Source of the DNA: an uncultured Aliivibrio sp.
GTDB lineage: Bacteria > Pseudomonadota > Gammaproteobacteria > Enterobacterales > Vibrionaceae
Length of the DNA: 64,000 bases
NCBI RefSeq assembly: GCF_946479765.1
Contig: NZ_CAMLHO010000020.1
Location: 1 to 64,000, forward strand
Direction: 5' to 3'
The notes beneath the pieces are model-generated. The model searched no databases and was not told the DNA's origin. It was given only the letters and a program-made list of their open reading frames with translations. The position numbers and the translations under genes were made by a program. This document shows, piece by piece, positions 26,642-37,471 of the stretch (the stretch's first letter is position 1; every line of letters begins with the position of its first letter).

Positions 26642-28375
26642 TTGAATATTCAATCACTTATTAACGACAAAGTATCTCAAGCCTTAGAAGCAGCTGGCGC
26701 GCCAGCAGGCAGCCCTGCCGCAGTTCGTCAATCTGCAAAAGCTCAATTTGGTGACTACCAAGCTAACGGCGTAATGGGCGTAGCTAAGCGACTAGGTACA
26801 AACCCACGAGAATTTGCTCAGAAAGTACTGGATGTTTTAGATCTTGATGGCATCGCTAGCAAAACTGAAATTGCAGGCCCTGGCTTTATCAATATTTTCT
26901 TATCTGAAGAATTTCTAGCAAAACAAGCAGAAGCAGCATTGGCTGACGAACGCTTAGGTGTTGCTAAGGAAAAACAACAAAACATCGTTGCCGATTACTC
27001 TGCACCAAACGTTGCAAAAGAAATGCACGTGGGTCACTTACGTTCAACCATCATTGGTGATGCTGTTGTTCGTACTCTTGAGTTTTTAGGTCACAACGTT
27101 ACTCGTGCTAACCACATCGGTGACTGGGGTACTCAATTTGGTATGCTTATCGCAAACCTTGAACGTGTACAAAAAGAGAAAGGCGAAGTTTCTATGGAAC
27201 TGTCTGATCTTGAAGGTTTCTACCGTGAATCTAAAAAATTGTACGACGAAGATGAAGAGTTTGCCGTAACAGCACGTGGTTATGTAGTTAAACTTCAAGG
27301 CGGCGATGAGTTCTGTGCAGATATGTGGAAGAAACTTGTTGACGTTACTATGGTTCAAAACCAACGTAACTACGATCGTCTAAACGTATCACTTACTCGT
27401 GATAATGTTATGGGCGAAAGCATGTACAACAGCATGCTAGCACCAATCGTTGCTGATCTTCAAAAACAAGGTCTAGCGGTTGAGAGTGATGGCGCTCAAG
27501 TGGTTTATCTTGACGAATATAAGAACAAAGATGGCGATCCAATGGGTGTTATCGTTCAAAAACGTGATGGTGGCTTCTTATACACAACCACTGACATCGC
27601 TTGTGCTAAATACCGTTACGAAGAATTAAATGCAGATCGCGTACTTTACTTCATCGATTCACGTCAACATCAGCATCTAATGCAAGCGTGGACTATCGTT
27701 CGTAAAGCAGGTTATGTTCCTGAGAGCGTTTCTTTAGAGCATCACGCGTTTGGTATGATGCTAGGTAAAGATGGTCGTCCATTTAAAACTCGTGCTGGTG
27801 GTACTGTTCGTCTGGCTGATCTTCTTGATGAAGCAGAGCAACGTGCAACAACACTAATCGAAGAGAAAAACAAAGACCTATCTACTGAAGAAAAAGCGAA
27901 GATTGCGACAACAGTTGCAATGGCTGCTGTTAAGTATTCTGATCTTTCTAAGCACCGTACAACAGATTACATCTTTGATTGGGACAATATGTTGGCATTT
28001 GAGGGCAACACAGCGCCTTACATGCAATATGCTTACACTCGTGTTGCGTCTATCTTCAGCAAAGCAGGCTTGTCTATGGATGAGCTAACAGGTGAAGTTA
28101 AGATCACGGATGAGAAAGAAAAAGCACTGATTACTAAATTAATGCAATTTGAAGAAGCGGTTCAAGCAGTAGCAAGTGAAGGTCAACCTCACTTAATGTG
28201 TGCTTATCTATTTGAACTTGCAGGCCAGTTCTCTAGCTTCTACGAAGCGTGCCCTATCCTTAACAACGAAGATGAAACAGTTAAGCAAAGCCGCCTGAAG
28301 TTAGCTGCATTAACGGCTAAGACAATCAAACAAGGTCTAGACTTATTAGGTATTGAAACGCTAGAACGTATGTAA
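26642..28375 (+). CDS. argS: Arginyl-tRNA synthetase
   Basis: The 577-residue product is the cytoplasmic class Ia enzyme that charges tRNA-Arg. The HIGH signature is HVGHLRS, the anticodon-binding C-terminal domain ends in ETLERM, and the usual KMSKS is replaced by a [13 protein letters not shown] loop as in most ArgRS. A UUG start at 26642 is chosen: AAGGA lies at 26630-26634 with correct spacing, translation begins MNIQSLI like E. coli ArgS, and the length is exactly the E. coli 577. The upstream ATG at 26627 would put the Shine-Dalgarno inside the gene. Confidence 0.95.
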   Translation: MNIQSLINDKVSQALEAAGAPAGSPAAVRQSAKAQFGDYQANGVMGVAKRLGTNPREFAQKVLDVLDLDGIASKTEIAGPGFINIFLSEEFLAKQAEAALADERLGVAKEKQQNIVADYSAPNVAKEMHVGHLRSTIIGDAVVRTLEFLGHNVTRANHIGDWGTQFGMLIANLERVQKEKGEVSMELSDLEGFYRESKKLYDEDEEFAVTARGYVVKLQGGDEFCADMWKKLVDVTMVQNQRNYDRLNVSLTRDNVMGESMYNSMLAPIVADLQKQGLAVESDGAQVVYLDEYKNKDGDPMGVIVQKRDGGFLYTTTDIACAKYRYEELNADRVLYFIDSRQHQHLMQAWTIVRKAGYVPESVSLEHHAFGMMLGKDGRPFKTRAGGTVRLADLLDEAEQRATTLIEEKNKDLSTEEKAKIATTVAMAAVKYSDLSKHRTTDYIFDWDNMLAFEGNTAPYMQYAYTRVASIFSKAGLSMDELTGEVKITDEKEKALITKLMQFEEAVQAVASEGQPHLMCAYLFELAGQFSSFYEACPILNNEDETVKQSRLKLAALTAKTIKQGLDLLGIETLERM

Positions 28376-28397
28376 CCTACATATACATCAATAAATA

Positions 28398-28431
28398 AAA
28401 AATGCCGTTAATTTTCATTAACGGCATTTTT
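28398..28431 (+). terminator. argS intrinsic terminator
   Basis: AAAAATGCCGTTAA (28398-28411) pairs perfectly with TTAACGGCATTTTT (28418-28431) around a 6-base loop. The symmetrical A and T tracts could also stop the converging chemoreceptor gene. Confidence 0.93.
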
Positions 28432-28475
28432 AAAGCCTGCGTAATTATCTAATCACTAACTTACTCTTACTGATA

Positions 28476-30344
28476 TTAAATCTTAAATTTTGACACCTGC
28501 TGATTTAATAAATCTGCATGTATTTTTAACTCTTCTGCTTGGTTTAGACTACTTTGAGCAGATATCATGATATCTTCGCTCGTTTCTTTAATCGTCATTG
28601 TATTACCATTCATTTCAATAATAACCTGACTTTGCTCCTCAGCCGCAGTTGCAATTTGAGTTGCCATATCTGAAATTAGTGCAATTGCTTGAGTACTTTC
28701 ATTTAAACTCATTGCTAAATGATCAATGTCATTCACGGTTCCTTCAACCGTTTTTTGATTTGATTTCATTGCATCAACCACTCTACCTGTTGAGTGTTGC
28801 AATGAATCTATCATCATATAAATTTCTTGTGTAGAATCTTGCGTTCGTTTCGATAAAATTCGAACTTCATCTGCGACGACGGCAAAACCACGTCCTTGCT
28901 CACCCGCTCGCGCCGCCTCTATTGCTGCATTTAGGGCCAATAGGTTCGTTTGCTCTGCAATACCTTGAATTGTAACTAAAATACCTGAAATAGAGTTCAC
29001 ATGATCATTTAATTCACTAATCACATTCGTAGTATTAGATACTTCCGAAGCCAATTGCTGTACCGATTGACGAGTAGAACTAGCCAGCACTAAACCTTCT
29101 TCTGAGCTTTTCGTTGACTGGTGTGCTGCTGTCGCTGTTTGAGCAGCATTCATCGCGATATCACTCGCAGCACCAGACATTTGATTCATTGCTGTCGCAA
29201 CAGAAATTAAATTTTCTTGCTGATCCTCTAGGCTTATCATTGTCGATTTACTATTTTCTAAACTGTTCGTTGCATCTTGCTCTAAATCGATACTCTGTTT
29301 GTTAATATGACAAATTAACATATGCTGACTTTCAGTGAACACATTAAAACTATTAGCCAATTCACCTATTTCATCATGAGATTCTATTTTTAATCGCTGT
29401 GTTAAATCACCATTACCATTAGCAATTTCGGCTAAGGCTGCGGTAATTCGTAACAACGGAGCGAACATAATACTCATGATGTAGGCCATCGCAAGTATAC
29501 TAATCACCAATACAACTCCAGCCCCGATTAATTGATTTATTAATTGTTCTTTTAATGGAGCCTCTAGTGTTTCTTTATCTATTGCTAATACTAAAGTCCA
29601 ATCAATATTAGGAATATTAATCGCCCATAGTAATTTTTCTTTTTGTTGGCGATCAAACATAACTTGAGTTAACTGTTTATTTTTAGACGCTTGTTCAACT
29701 TTGTTAAGATCTAATTGACTACTAAGTTTAGATAACGGTTGTTGAACTAACTCTGCATCAGTATAAGCAATGATTTTCCCTTCAGAATCAACCAGTATTG
29801 CCTCACCATTATCAGGCAATGCCATCCCCGCCACTTGTTTAATTAAAATGGAAATAGATAAATCTGATGCGACAACGGCGTCTTTTGTTGACTTTGCTAT
29901 GGTTACAACCGTATCTTTCAAAATAGGTTCAAAATAAGGTGACGTAACCAATATATCACTTTGCTTTTGTGCATCAATATACCAATCCGCATCTCTTAAA
30001 TCTAAACCAGTTACGTCTAAATTAGGATCAGAGGTGAGTAAGCGACCATCATAATAAGTATAATAACTAATTAAAAAATTACCGGCCTCTTCCGCTAGAT
30101 ACAATAATTCCTCGTTATCACTAACGTAATTAGATAAACCATCAACAATGCTGATACGGAAATTCATCCACTCTTCAATTTTTTTAGAGTGCACATCAGC
30201 AAGTCGAGCTAATTGCCGTGTCGCTGTTTCATGCTCCAACATTTTTTGTTTCGAGTAACTCTGCCAAGAAAGCAACGAAATCACAGAAAGTAACGATAAA
30301 ATGGTAATAAAAAGAATTTTTTTCTTTAATGAATAATTTTTCAT
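28476..30344 (-). CDS. Methyl-accepting chemotaxis protein with a periplasmic Cache domain
   Basis: The 622-residue product has an N-terminal membrane span (about 10-27), a periplasmic double-Cache sensor region of about 240 residues (with DADWYIDAQKQ and TSPYFEP, typical dCache_1 segments), a second span near 275-297, a HAMP domain and a full signalling domain. The hairpin tip reads [20 protein letters not shown]. The ligand is not predictable, though dCache receptors often bind amino acids or other small acids. The ATG at 30344 begins MKNYSLKKK; a GTG two codons upstream is possible. It is monocistronic. Confidence 0.92.
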   Translation of the reverse strand: MKNYSLKKKILFITILSLLSVISLLSWQSYSKQKMLEHETATRQLARLADVHSKKIEEWMNFRISIVDGLSNYVSDNEELLYLAEEAGNFLISYYTYYDGRLLTSDPNLDVTGLDLRDADWYIDAQKQSDILVTSPYFEPILKDTVVTIAKSTKDAVVASDLSISILIKQVAGMALPDNGEAILVDSEGKIIAYTDAELVQQPLSKLSSQLDLNKVEQASKNKQLTQVMFDRQQKEKLLWAINIPNIDWTLVLAIDKETLEAPLKEQLINQLIGAGVVLVISILAMAYIMSIMFAPLLRITAALAEIANGNGDLTQRLKIESHDEIGELANSFNVFTESQHMLICHINKQSIDLEQDATNSLENSKSTMISLEDQQENLISVATAMNQMSGAASDIAMNAAQTATAAHQSTKSSEEGLVLASSTRQSVQQLASEVSNTTNVISELNDHVNSISGILVTIQGIAEQTNLLALNAAIEAARAGEQGRGFAVVADEVRILSKRTQDSTQEIYMMIDSLQHSTGRVVDAMKSNQKTVEGTVNDIDHLAMSLNESTQAIALISDMATQIATAAEEQSQVIIEMNGNTMTIKETSEDIMISAQSSLNQAEELKIHADLLNQQVSKFKI

Positions 30345-30503
30345 ATACACAACTATAAATATGTTTTGTTGATAACAACAAACTACACTTTAATGCTTAC
30401 AGTGAAAACATCGTCGATGAAATCGAATTATCCTTAATAAACTTCATTATGAGTATCATTTAAGCGTTAATCGATAACTGAAAGCAATCAGTTATCACTA
30501 GAT

Positions 30504-30546
30504 AAAAATAGAACACCTAAAATACCATCTTTGATGTTCTATTTTT
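30504..30546. terminator. Hairpin terminator between yfbV and the chemoreceptor gene
   Basis: AAAAATAGAACA (30504-30515) pairs with TGTTCTATTTTT (30535-30546) around a 19-base loop. On the minus strand it would end yfbV transcription. Confidence 0.7.
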
Positions 30547-30579
30547 ACTTTACTAAAGGGGATCGCTAAAAAACGAAAA

Positions 30580-31029
30580 TTAAAACCAACGTTCAAGTTC
30601 TGAACGATCTAATAATTTAAATGCTTTATTCAACACATTAGCGAGATCTTTATAACGAGGTCGTTGTTTAATTGGTTCTAATGCTGCACCTGACCCAATA
30701 ATTTTTTGGTAAAGCTCTCTATACCAATTAATTAGCGCAGGTGGTAATTTTGTATTCGCTCGATTACCTAACCACCAAAATCCTTGCAATGGCATACTTA
30801 ACGCGAACAACGCGATGATAATCGCCTGAGGTAACCCAGCAGCATTATTAAAAGCCATTTGTGTCAATACACTAATTACTGCTACCGCTGGCATTACCTT
30901 AACTGCAAACTTAGTGGCTTTAATCACTCGTTGCTCAGGGAAAATTGGAGCTAACTCTTTTCGCTCAGGCCAAGCGTCCATGTAAGTCTGGCCGTCTCGA
31001 AATCGGAATAGAAAACCGTTTTCACTCAT
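30580..31029 (-). CDS. yfbV: YfbV family (UPF0208) membrane protein
   Basis: The 149-residue product closely matches Yfb[18 protein letters not shown] start, two membrane spans (about 45-65 and 70-90) and a conserved C-terminal cytoplasmic domain ending [11 protein letters not shown]. In E. coli YfbV affects insulation of the Ter macrodomain. As in E. coli, it diverges from ackA-pta. Confidence 0.93.
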   Translation of the reverse strand: MSENGFLFRFRDGQTYMDAWPERKELAPIFPEQRVIKATKFAVKVMPAVAVISVLTQMAFNNAAGLPQAIIIALFALSMPLQGFWWLGNRANTKLPPALINWYRELYQKIIGSGAALEPIKQRPRYKDLANVLNKAFKLLDRSELERWF

Positions 31030-31347
31030 ATTGCCCCCTTAATTTCTAAACAAAAGTTTAATTATTCAAAAAAATACAGAATAAACTTGATTAGAATTAA
31101 TATTATCTTAAAATATTTTTGTTATCTTAGCGCACAATCGTTATCCTATGCGCTGATTTATCTTTTACTGTAGTTCTACTATAAGCTAAAAGTAGATAAA
31201 TCGGCAAGGACTGCTGTAATGCTCTTTCTAAGGATAGCCAATTTTTTTTGTACAAATGTAGTTTTTATCAATTAAACGACTACATTTGTCATTGCTATGT
31301 CATTACGACATAACTCTAATTACTGATGAATAAATAGGTATTTATAC
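31030..31347. other. Divergent yfbV/ackA intergenic region with two inverted repeats
   Basis: This 318 bp AT-rich region has no credible ORF. It contains two sizeable inverted repeats on the ackA side. GCTGATTTATCT (31152-31163) pairs with AGATAAATCGGC (31194-31205) with one wobble pair, and ACAAATGTAGT (31252-31262) pairs perfectly with ACTACATTTGT (31279-31289). Either may be protein sites or leader-RNA helices. ackA is controlled by oxygen regulators in enteric bacteria, but I see no convincing FNR or ArcA match. Confidence 0.55.
31252..31289 (+). promoter_or_regulatory. Perfect inverted repeat in the ackA leader
   Basis: Two perfect 11-bp arms separated by 16 bases end 58 bp before the ackA ATG. 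No T-run follows, so it is not an intrinsic terminator. A leader helix or dimeric-protein site are both possible. Confidence 0.45.
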
Positions 31348-32544
31348 ATGTCTAAGCTGGTTTTAGTTTTAAACTGCGGTAGTTCTTCTCTTAAATTTGC
31401 GGTTATTGACGCAGAATCTGGTGCAGAGCACTTAACTGGTCTTGCTGAGTGTCTTGGTCTTCCTGAAGCTCGTATTAAGTGGAAACTTGATGGCAAGCAC
31501 GAAGCTCAACTAGGTGAAGGTGCGGCTCACGAAGAAGCTCTATCGTTTATGGTTGAATCTATTCTTGCTTCTAAGCCAGAGCTTAAAGCTAACCTAGGCG
31601 CTATCGGTCACCGTATCGTACACGGTGGTGAGCAATTTACTGCATCAGCACTTATCACTGATGAAGTACTTAAAGGTATTCAAGACGCTGCAACTTTTGC
31701 ACCTCTTCATAACCCTGCTCACATCATCGGTATCGAAGCTGCTAAAGCAAACTTCCCAGAGCTTCAAAACGTTGCGGTATTTGACACTGCGTTCCACCAA
31801 ACAATGCCTGCAGAGTCTTACCTATACGCTCTACCATACAACCTATATACAGATCACGGCATCCGTCGTTACGGCATGCACGGTACTTCTCACCTGTTCA
31901 TTACTCGTGAAGTTGCTGGTCTATTAAACAAGCCAGTTGAAGAAGTAAACATCATCAACTGTCATCTAGGTAACGGCGCATCTGTATGTGCTATCAAGAA
32001 CGGTCAATCTGTAGATACTTCTATGGGTCTTACTCCTCTTGAAGGTCTAGTAATGGGTACGCGTTGTGGCGATATCGATCCTGCGATCATTTTCCACCTA
32101 CATGACGCACTAGGTTACTCTGTTGAGCAAATCAACAACATGCTAACTAAAGAGTCTGGCCTACAAGGTCTAACTCAAGTGACTTCTGATTGTCGTTTCG
32201 TTGAAGATAACTACGGCGAGAAAGAAGAAGCAACTCGTGCGATGGATGTATTCTGTCACCGTCTAGCTAAATACGTTGCAGGTTACACAGCAACACTAGA
32301 AGGTCGTCTAGACGCAATCACTTTCACTGGCGGCATCGGTGAGAACTCTGCACCAATCCGTGAAATGGTTCTTAACCGTCTAGGTATCTTCGGTATCGAA
32401 GTTGATAACGAAGCGAACCTTAAAGCGCGTTTCGGTGGTGAAGGTACTATCACTACAGCAAACAGCCGCATTCCTGCAATGGTTATCTCTACTAACGAAG
32501 AGCTAGTAATCGCAGAAGACACAGCTAAACTAACTGGTCTATAA
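31348..32544 (+). CDS. ackA: Acetate kinase
   Basis: The 398-residue product is the ASKHA-fold enzyme that converts acetyl phosphate and ADP to acetate and ATP. The N-terminal phosphate loop [11 protein letters not shown], the central [12 protein letters not shown] and the GGIGENS block are all intact. It forms the acetate overflow pathway with pta, 63 bp downstream, and controls the cellular pool of acetyl phosphate. Codon use is strongly biased, consistent with high expression. In A. fischeri acetate metabolism is known to be tied to host interaction. Confidence 0.97.
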   Translation: MSKLVLVLNCGSSSLKFAVIDAESGAEHLTGLAECLGLPEARIKWKLDGKHEAQLGEGAAHEEALSFMVESILASKPELKANLGAIGHRIVHGGEQFTASALITDEVLKGIQDAATFAPLHNPAHIIGIEAAKANFPELQNVAVFDTAFHQTMPAESYLYALPYNLYTDHGIRRYGMHGTSHLFITREVAGLLNKPVEEVNIINCHLGNGASVCAIKNGQSVDTSMGLTPLEGLVMGTRCGDIDPAIIFHLHDALGYSVEQINNMLTKESGLQGLTQVTSDCRFVEDNYGEKEEATRAMDVFCHRLAKYVAGYTATLEGRLDAITFTGGIGENSAPIREMVLNRLGIFGIEVDNEANLKARFGGEGTITTANSRIPAMVISTNEELVIAEDTAKLTGL

Positions 32545-32555
32545 TATCTCCTAAG

Positions 32556-32582
32556 AGGCTAGCCATTGGGTTAGCCTTTTTT
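32556..32582 (+). terminator. Intrinsic terminator between ackA and pta
   Basis: AGGCTAGCC (32556-32564) pairs with GGTTAGCCT (32569-32577) with one wobble pair around the 4-base loop ATTG, followed by six T residues. It lies only about 25 bp before the pta start, so pta would depend on readthrough or its own promoter. Confidence 0.8.
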
Positions 32583-32607
32583 CTTTTATAGTGTAGAGGA
32601 ATTTTTC

Positions 32608-34779
32608 ATGTCTCGTACTATTATGCTTGTTCCAATCAGTGCTGGTGTTGGTCTAACTAGCGCAAGTTTGGGTGTTTTACGTTCTATGGAACGTAAAGGC
32701 GTAAGCGTTTCTTTTTACAAACCTATCTCTCAGCCTCGTCATGGTGGTGATCAACCTGATCTAACTACTTCAATTGTGACTAGCAGCAGCGATATTAAAG
32801 CCGCTGAACCGACTACGGTTGCTCGTGCTGAACAGCTTCTACGTAACGATCAAACTGATGTTCTTTTAGAAGAAATCGTTGCTCGTTATAAGTCTATTAG
32901 TGAAGACACTGATGTGACGCTTATCGAAGGTCTTGTTCCTACTCGTAAGCACCCATTTGCGAACCAATTAAATGGTGAAATCGCAAAAACATTGGGTGCT
33001 GAGATTGTGTTTGTAGCGACTCCTGGTACAGACAACCCTTCTCAACTTAAAGAGCGTATCGAAGTAGCATGTTCTAACTTCGGTGGCACTAAGAATAAGC
33101 AAATTGCTGGTGTTATCATCAACAAGCTTAATGCGCCTGTTGATGAAGCTGGTCGTACTCGCCCTGATTTATCTGAAATCTTTGATGATGCTGATAATAC
33201 GACTAAGACTAACCTTGAAGTAATGCAAATCTTCAACTCTAGTCCTATCCGTGTTCTTGGTTGTGTGCCTTGGAAAATAGATCTAATCGCTACGCGTGCA
33301 ATCGACATGGCTAAGCACCTTAATGCTGAAATCATCAATGAAGGTGAAATCGCGACTCGTCGTATTAAGAGCATCACTTTCTGTGCACGTTCTTTACCGC
33401 ATATGATTGAGCACTTCAAACCAGGCTCTCTATTAGTAACTTCTGCTGACCGTCCTGACGTTATTGTTGCTGCATGTCTTGCTGCAATGAACGGCGTTGA
33501 AATCGGTGCAATCTTACTAACTGGTGGTTACGAAATTCCTCAGTCAATCGCTGATCTTTGTAAGCCTGCACTAGATGCTGGTCTTCCAATCTTCACGGCT
33601 CAAGGAAACACTTGGCAGACTTCTCTAAATCTACAAAGCTTCAGCCTTGAAGTACCTGCGGATGATAAAGAGCGTATTGAGTTTGTTAACGAACACGTTG
33701 CTAGCCACATTGATGGCCCTTGGATTGACTCTCTATCTGAAGGTACTGAAGGTATCCGTCGTCTAAGCCCACCAGCATTCCGTTACCAGTTAACTGAATT
33801 TGCTCGTAAAGCGGCTAAACGTATCGTTCTTCCTGAAGGCGATGAGCCTCGTACAGTTAAAGCTGCGGCTATCTGTGCTGAACGTGGTATCGCGACTTGT
33901 GTTCTTCTTGGTAACCCTGAAGAAATCCGTCGTGTTGCAGCGCAACAAGGTGTTGAGCTTGGCGCTGGCGTTGAGATCATCGATTCTGCTGCTGTACGTG
34001 AAAACTACGTTGCTCGTTTAGTTGAATTACGTGGCGCGAAAGGCATGACTGAAGTTGTAGCTCGTGAGAAACTACAAGATTCTGTATTCCTTGGTACTAT
34101 GATGCTTGAAGCGGGTGAAGTTGACGGTCTTGTTTCTGGTGCGGTTCATACCACAGCAAACACGATTGTTCCTCCGTTCCAAATCATCAAAACAGCCCCT
34201 GATGCTTCTATCGTATCTTCTATCTTCTTCATGCTTCTGCCTGATCAAGTACTTGTATACGGTGACTGTGCGATCAACCCTGATCCAACCGCTGAGCAAC
34301 TTGCTGAAATCGCTATCCAATCTGCTGACTCTGCAGCGGCATTTGGTATCGACCCTCGCGTTGCAATGATCTCTTACTCTACTGGTGAATCTGGTAAGGG
34401 TGCAGACGTTGATAAAGTACGTGAAGCAACCAAACTTGCTCAAGCAAAACGTCCTGATCTGATCATCGATGGTCCGCTACAGTACGATGCTGCAATCATG
34501 GAAAATGTAGCTGCTTCTAAAGCACCTAATTCTCCTGTTGCTGGTAAAGCAACTGTATTTGTATTCCCAGACCTAAACACTGGTAATACAACATACAAAG
34601 CAGTTCAACGTTCTGCTGAGCTAGTCTCTATCGGTCCAATGCTTCAAGGTATGCGCAAGCCTGTAAATGACTTGTCTCGTGGCGCTCTAGTAGACGATAT
34701 CGTTTACACAGTAGCACTAACGGCTATCCAAGCTGCTCAAGCTGAAGAAGCAGAGAAAGCTGAAAAAGTAATTAACTAA
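32608..34779 (+). CDS. pta: Phosphate acetyltransferase
   Basis: The 723-residue product is the long, three-domain enzyme converting acetyl-CoA and phosphate to acetyl phosphate and CoA. It has an N-terminal P-loop-like BioD-related domain (opening [13 protein letters not shown]), a central DRTGG domain and a C-terminal PTA_PTB catalytic domain from about residue 390, with [12 protein letters not shown] and [16 protein letters not shown]. It follows ackA, separated by an intrinsic terminator, and ends at two tandem terminators. Confidence 0.97.
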   Translation: MSRTIMLVPISAGVGLTSASLGVLRSMERKGVSVSFYKPISQPRHGGDQPDLTTSIVTSSSDIKAAEPTTVARAEQLLRNDQTDVLLEEIVARYKSISEDTDVTLIEGLVPTRKHPFANQLNGEIAKTLGAEIVFVATPGTDNPSQLKERIEVACSNFGGTKNKQIAGVIINKLNAPVDEAGRTRPDLSEIFDDADNTTKTNLEVMQIFNSSPIRVLGCVPWKIDLIATRAIDMAKHLNAEIINEGEIATRRIKSITFCARSLPHMIEHFKPGSLLVTSADRPDVIVAACLAAMNGVEIGAILLTGGYEIPQSIADLCKPALDAGLPIFTAQGNTWQTSLNLQSFSLEVPADDKERIEFVNEHVASHIDGPWIDSLSEGTEGIRRLSPPAFRYQLTEFARKAAKRIVLPEGDEPRTVKAAAICAERGIATCVLLGNPEEIRRVAAQQGVELGAGVEIIDSAAVRENYVARLVELRGAKGMTEVVAREKLQDSVFLGTMMLEAGEVDGLVSGAVHTTANTIVPPFQIIKTAPDASIVSSIFFMLLPDQVLVYGDCAINPDPTAEQLAEIAIQSADSAAAFGIDPRVAMISYSTGESGKGADVDKVREATKLAQAKRPDLIIDGPLQYDAAIMENVAASKAPNSPVAGKATVFVFPDLNTGNTTYKAVQRSAELVSIGPMLQGMRKPVNDLSRGALVDDIVYTVALTAIQAAQAEEAEKAEKVIN

Positions 34780-34818
34780 TTTCATGCCTTAGCAGTAAGG
34801 CTTAGTTAACAAAAATAG

Positions 34819-34850
34819 AAAGACACGCGATGAGAATTGCGTGTCTTTTT
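34819..34850 (+). terminator. pta intrinsic terminator
   Basis: AAAGACACGC (34819-34828) pairs with GCGTGTCTTT (34839-34848) around a 10-base loop and is followed by a T-run. Confidence 0.9.
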
Positions 34851-34897
34851 TTATGCTTTAAAAGCAGGACGAGAAATTAAGGGCTGGGTTTTAGAAA

Positions 34898-34927
34898 AAA
34901 AACGAGAGCCAACTGGCTCTCGTTTTT
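34898..34927. terminator. Bidirectional terminator, end of feoABC
   Basis: AAAAACGAGAGCC (34898-34910) pairs perfectly with GGCTCTCGTTTTT (34915-34927) around a 4-base loop. T-tracts occur on both strands, so it stops feoABC on the minus strand and any pta readthrough on the plus strand. Confidence 0.93.
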
Positions 34928-34954
34928 ATTTATTATCTACTGAAAACTAGATAA

Positions 34955-35197
34955 TTACCGTATGTAAGTAGTCATTAACTCATCTTTATAAGCAGGTCGA
35001 TACCAAACACGCTCTGCTTCTTGACAGCACTGAGTCTTATCACAACCAATAAGCTCACGAGTTAACTTACCTTTTTTAACCCAAAGCTCAAGCATTGCAT
35101 CAACGCCATCTTCACTCATGCTGAATTTCTTAGCTAACGTGATCCGCTCTACGCGACCTTCTTCATCAATATATTGCTTAAGCTCTGTCAGGATCAT
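34955..35197 (-). CDS. feoC: FeoC family regulator of ferrous iron transport
   Basis: The 80-residue product has the FeoC winged-helix N-terminus (ILTELKQYIDEEGRVERITLA) and a Cys-rich wing, IGCDKTQCC, able to bind an Fe-S cluster in some species. FeoC regulates or stabilises FeoB. Its ATG overlaps the feoB stop by four bases, so the three feo genes form one unit. Confidence 0.92.
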   Translation of the reverse strand: MILTELKQYIDEEGRVERITLAKKFSMSEDGVDAMLELWVKKGKLTRELIGCDKTQCCQEAERVWYRPAYKDELMTTYIR

Positions 35198-37470
35198 ACT
35201 AAGGCTGCCTCTTGTTGTTCTACTTCTCTACTCTTACGTTTTAATGCAAGGTAAGTAATAGCCATGACAATAAGGGAAATCGCGATCCACATACTGCTTG
35301 TCATTGGCGCATTAGAGAAGTTTGCAATTTGGTAATATAACGTTGAAGACACATAAGCTAATAGCATTGTCCAACCAGCTATAAAGTAAGAGTATTGACG
35401 ACCAAACTCACGCATGTATGCTCCCATAGCTGCAACACATGGTGTATATAACAAGATAAAAATTAAATAAGCCATTGCACTTGCGCTTGTTACAAAGTGA
35501 GCTTGTAAATTACCAAAGATTGAATCAGCAACACCTTGGTCTTCTGCAACGGCGCTAGCATTAGTTAAATCACCGACTTCAACACCTAGTGGATCTGAGT
35601 AACTTAAACCAGATAAGTTATCAGGAATAGACATTACTGCTTCTTCCAGGCTAGCCATCAAATCAAACTCAGCATCTTCATCAGCAGGATCTGCATATAA
35701 ACTATTTAGTGTACCGACAACCGCTTCTTTAGCAAAAATACCGGTGATGATACCAACCGTTGCTGGCCAGTTGTCTTCTTGAATACCAATTGGCGCTAAT
35801 ACTGGAGTCACAATTTGAGCCGCTTTTGATAATACAGAATTTTCACTATCTTCATTACCAAATGAACCATCCATACCCAATGAATTAAAGAAACTTAAAA
35901 TAGTGACAACAACAACGATAGTTTTACCCGCACCAAGAACAAAACGTTTCAGCTTTTGCCACGTTTTAATCATGATGTTACGCATTGTTGGAAATTCATA
36001 ATCTGGAATTTCCATAATGAACGTATCACTACGACCAGGGTAGATAGTATGTTTCAGCAGTAAACCCGTAAATACAGCAGCTAAAATACCTAAGAAATAC
36101 AAACCAAATACCACGTTCTGGCCATTTTCTGGGAAGAAAGCAGCAGCAAATAGTGCGTATACAGGTAAACGAGCACCACATGACATAAATGGAGCCATTG
36201 ACGCTGCCAGTTTACGCTCACGCTCTTGTTCTAATGTACGAGTCGCCATGATAGCAGGAACGTTACAACCAAAACCAAGCACTAAAGGAACGAATGCTTT
36301 TCCCGGTAAACCAATCTTCTGCATTACTTTATCAAGAACAAAAGCCGCACGAGCCATATAACCCGAGCTTTCAAGCAAAGATAGGAATAGGTATAAACAA
36401 CCGATAACAGGAATGAATGTTGCGACGGTTTGAATACCACCACCAACACCATTTGCAATTAATGTGACTAACCAAACAGGCAAGTGTCCATCTAATAAAT
36501 AATGCCCACCATCAACTAACAATGCACCAACACCGATATCAAAGAAATCAATGAATGCGCCACCTATGTTGATAGAGAACATAAACATTAGATACATAAC
36601 GAAGAAAAAGAATGGGATACCTATCCATTTATTTAATATTACACTGTCTATTTTTTCACTAACACTGTGGCTCAAACCACCTTCTTGACGACGTAACTGC
36701 TGACATAATTGGTGTAAAAATGTATATCGACAATCAGCAATATGAAAATCAGCTTCAATTTTCGTACTCAATACATTAACTATATTCGCAATGCTATTTC
36801 TTTTATTTGACTCTAATGTATTTAACACTAACGCATCGTTTTCTAATGCACGAATAGCCAGAGAACGACTAGATGCATACTTGCTATTAAATAAATCTGA
36901 TGCTTTTGTTATTGCTGCTTCTACGTCTTCACCGTATGACAAGTCCAATGGAACCATCTTAATGCCTTGAACAATAGACTTATGCAGTTTCTCTTTAAAC
37001 TTATGAACTTGACCATTGTTATTAGCCGATAGTGCTAATACAGGGCAACCTAGCTTCTTTTCCAGCCCTTTAATATCTAAAACTTGTCGCTGACGCTTTA
37101 ATACATCCATCTTATTAAGCACCACGATCATTGGGCGACCCAACTCACGTAACTGCAATGTCATGTATAAACTACGCTCTAAACACGATGCATCCACAAC
37201 ATTAATAATTACATCGGCATCGTGCGTTAACACAGCACGAGAGGCGATAGTTTCATCAAGGCTATTAACGTCATTACCACTATCTAATGCATAGATGCCT
37301 GGTAAATCGGTTAATAGAAACTCATCACCAGAGCACGTATATCTACCTGTTTTCTTCTCAACAGTAACACCAGCCCAGTTACCTACTTGCTGCTTAGCTC
37401 CGGTAAGACCATTAAATAACGTTGTTTTACCGCTGTTTGGATTACCTACAGTTAATACTTGATATTGCAT
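35194..37470 (-). CDS. feoB: Ferrous iron transporter FeoB
   Basis: The 758-residue product has an N-terminal G-protein domain (P-loop GNPNSGKTT, switch region VTVEKKTG, G3 DLPGIY, G4 NKMD), a helical regulatory domain, then two GATE transporter blocks with about ten membrane spans. The segments GFGCNVPAIMATRTLE and CGARLPVY are FeoB pore hallmarks. It imports Fe(II) under low-oxygen or reduced conditions. It is preceded at one base by feoA and overlaps feoC. Confidence 0.97.
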   Translation of the reverse strand: MQYQVLTVGNPNSGKTTLFNGLTGAKQQVGNWAGVTVEKKTGRYTCSGDEFLLTDLPGIYALDSGNDVNSLDETIASRAVLTHDADVIINVVDASCLERSLYMTLQLRELGRPMIVVLNKMDVLKRQRQVLDIKGLEKKLGCPVLALSANNNGQVHKFKEKLHKSIVQGIKMVPLDLSYGEDVEAAITKASDLFNSKYASSRSLAIRALENDALVLNTLESNKRNSIANIVNVLSTKIEADFHIADCRYTFLHQLCQQLRRQEGGLSHSVSEKIDSVILNKWIGIPFFFFVMYLMFMFSINIGGAFIDFFDIGVGALLVDGGHYLLDGHLPVWLVTLIANGVGGGIQTVATFIPVIGCLYLFLSLLESSGYMARAAFVLDKVMQKIGLPGKAFVPLVLGFGCNVPAIMATRTLEQERERKLAASMAPFMSCGARLPVYALFAAAFFPENGQNVVFGLYFLGILAAVFTGLLLKHTIYPGRSDTFIMEIPDYEFPTMRNIMIKTWQKLKRFVLGAGKTIVVVVTILSFFNSLGMDGSFGNEDSENSVLSKAAQIVTPVLAPIGIQEDNWPATVGIITGIFAKEAVVGTLNSLYADPADEDAEFDLMASLEEAVMSIPDNLSGLSYSDPLGVEVGDLTNASAVAEDQGVADSIFGNLQAHFVTSASAMAYLIFILLYTPCVAAMGAYMREFGRQYSYFIAGWTMLLAYVSSTLYYQIANFSNAPMTSSMWIAISLIVMAITYLALKRKSREVEQQEAALV

Positions 37471-37471
37471 T

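Noticed and set aside
34072..34443. Antisense ORF inside pta (and similar ones in argS, sucC, sucA, pgm)
   Set aside because: These are reverse-frame shadows of strongly codon-biased genes. They have low-complexity, basic or Ser/Leu-rich translations and no motifs.
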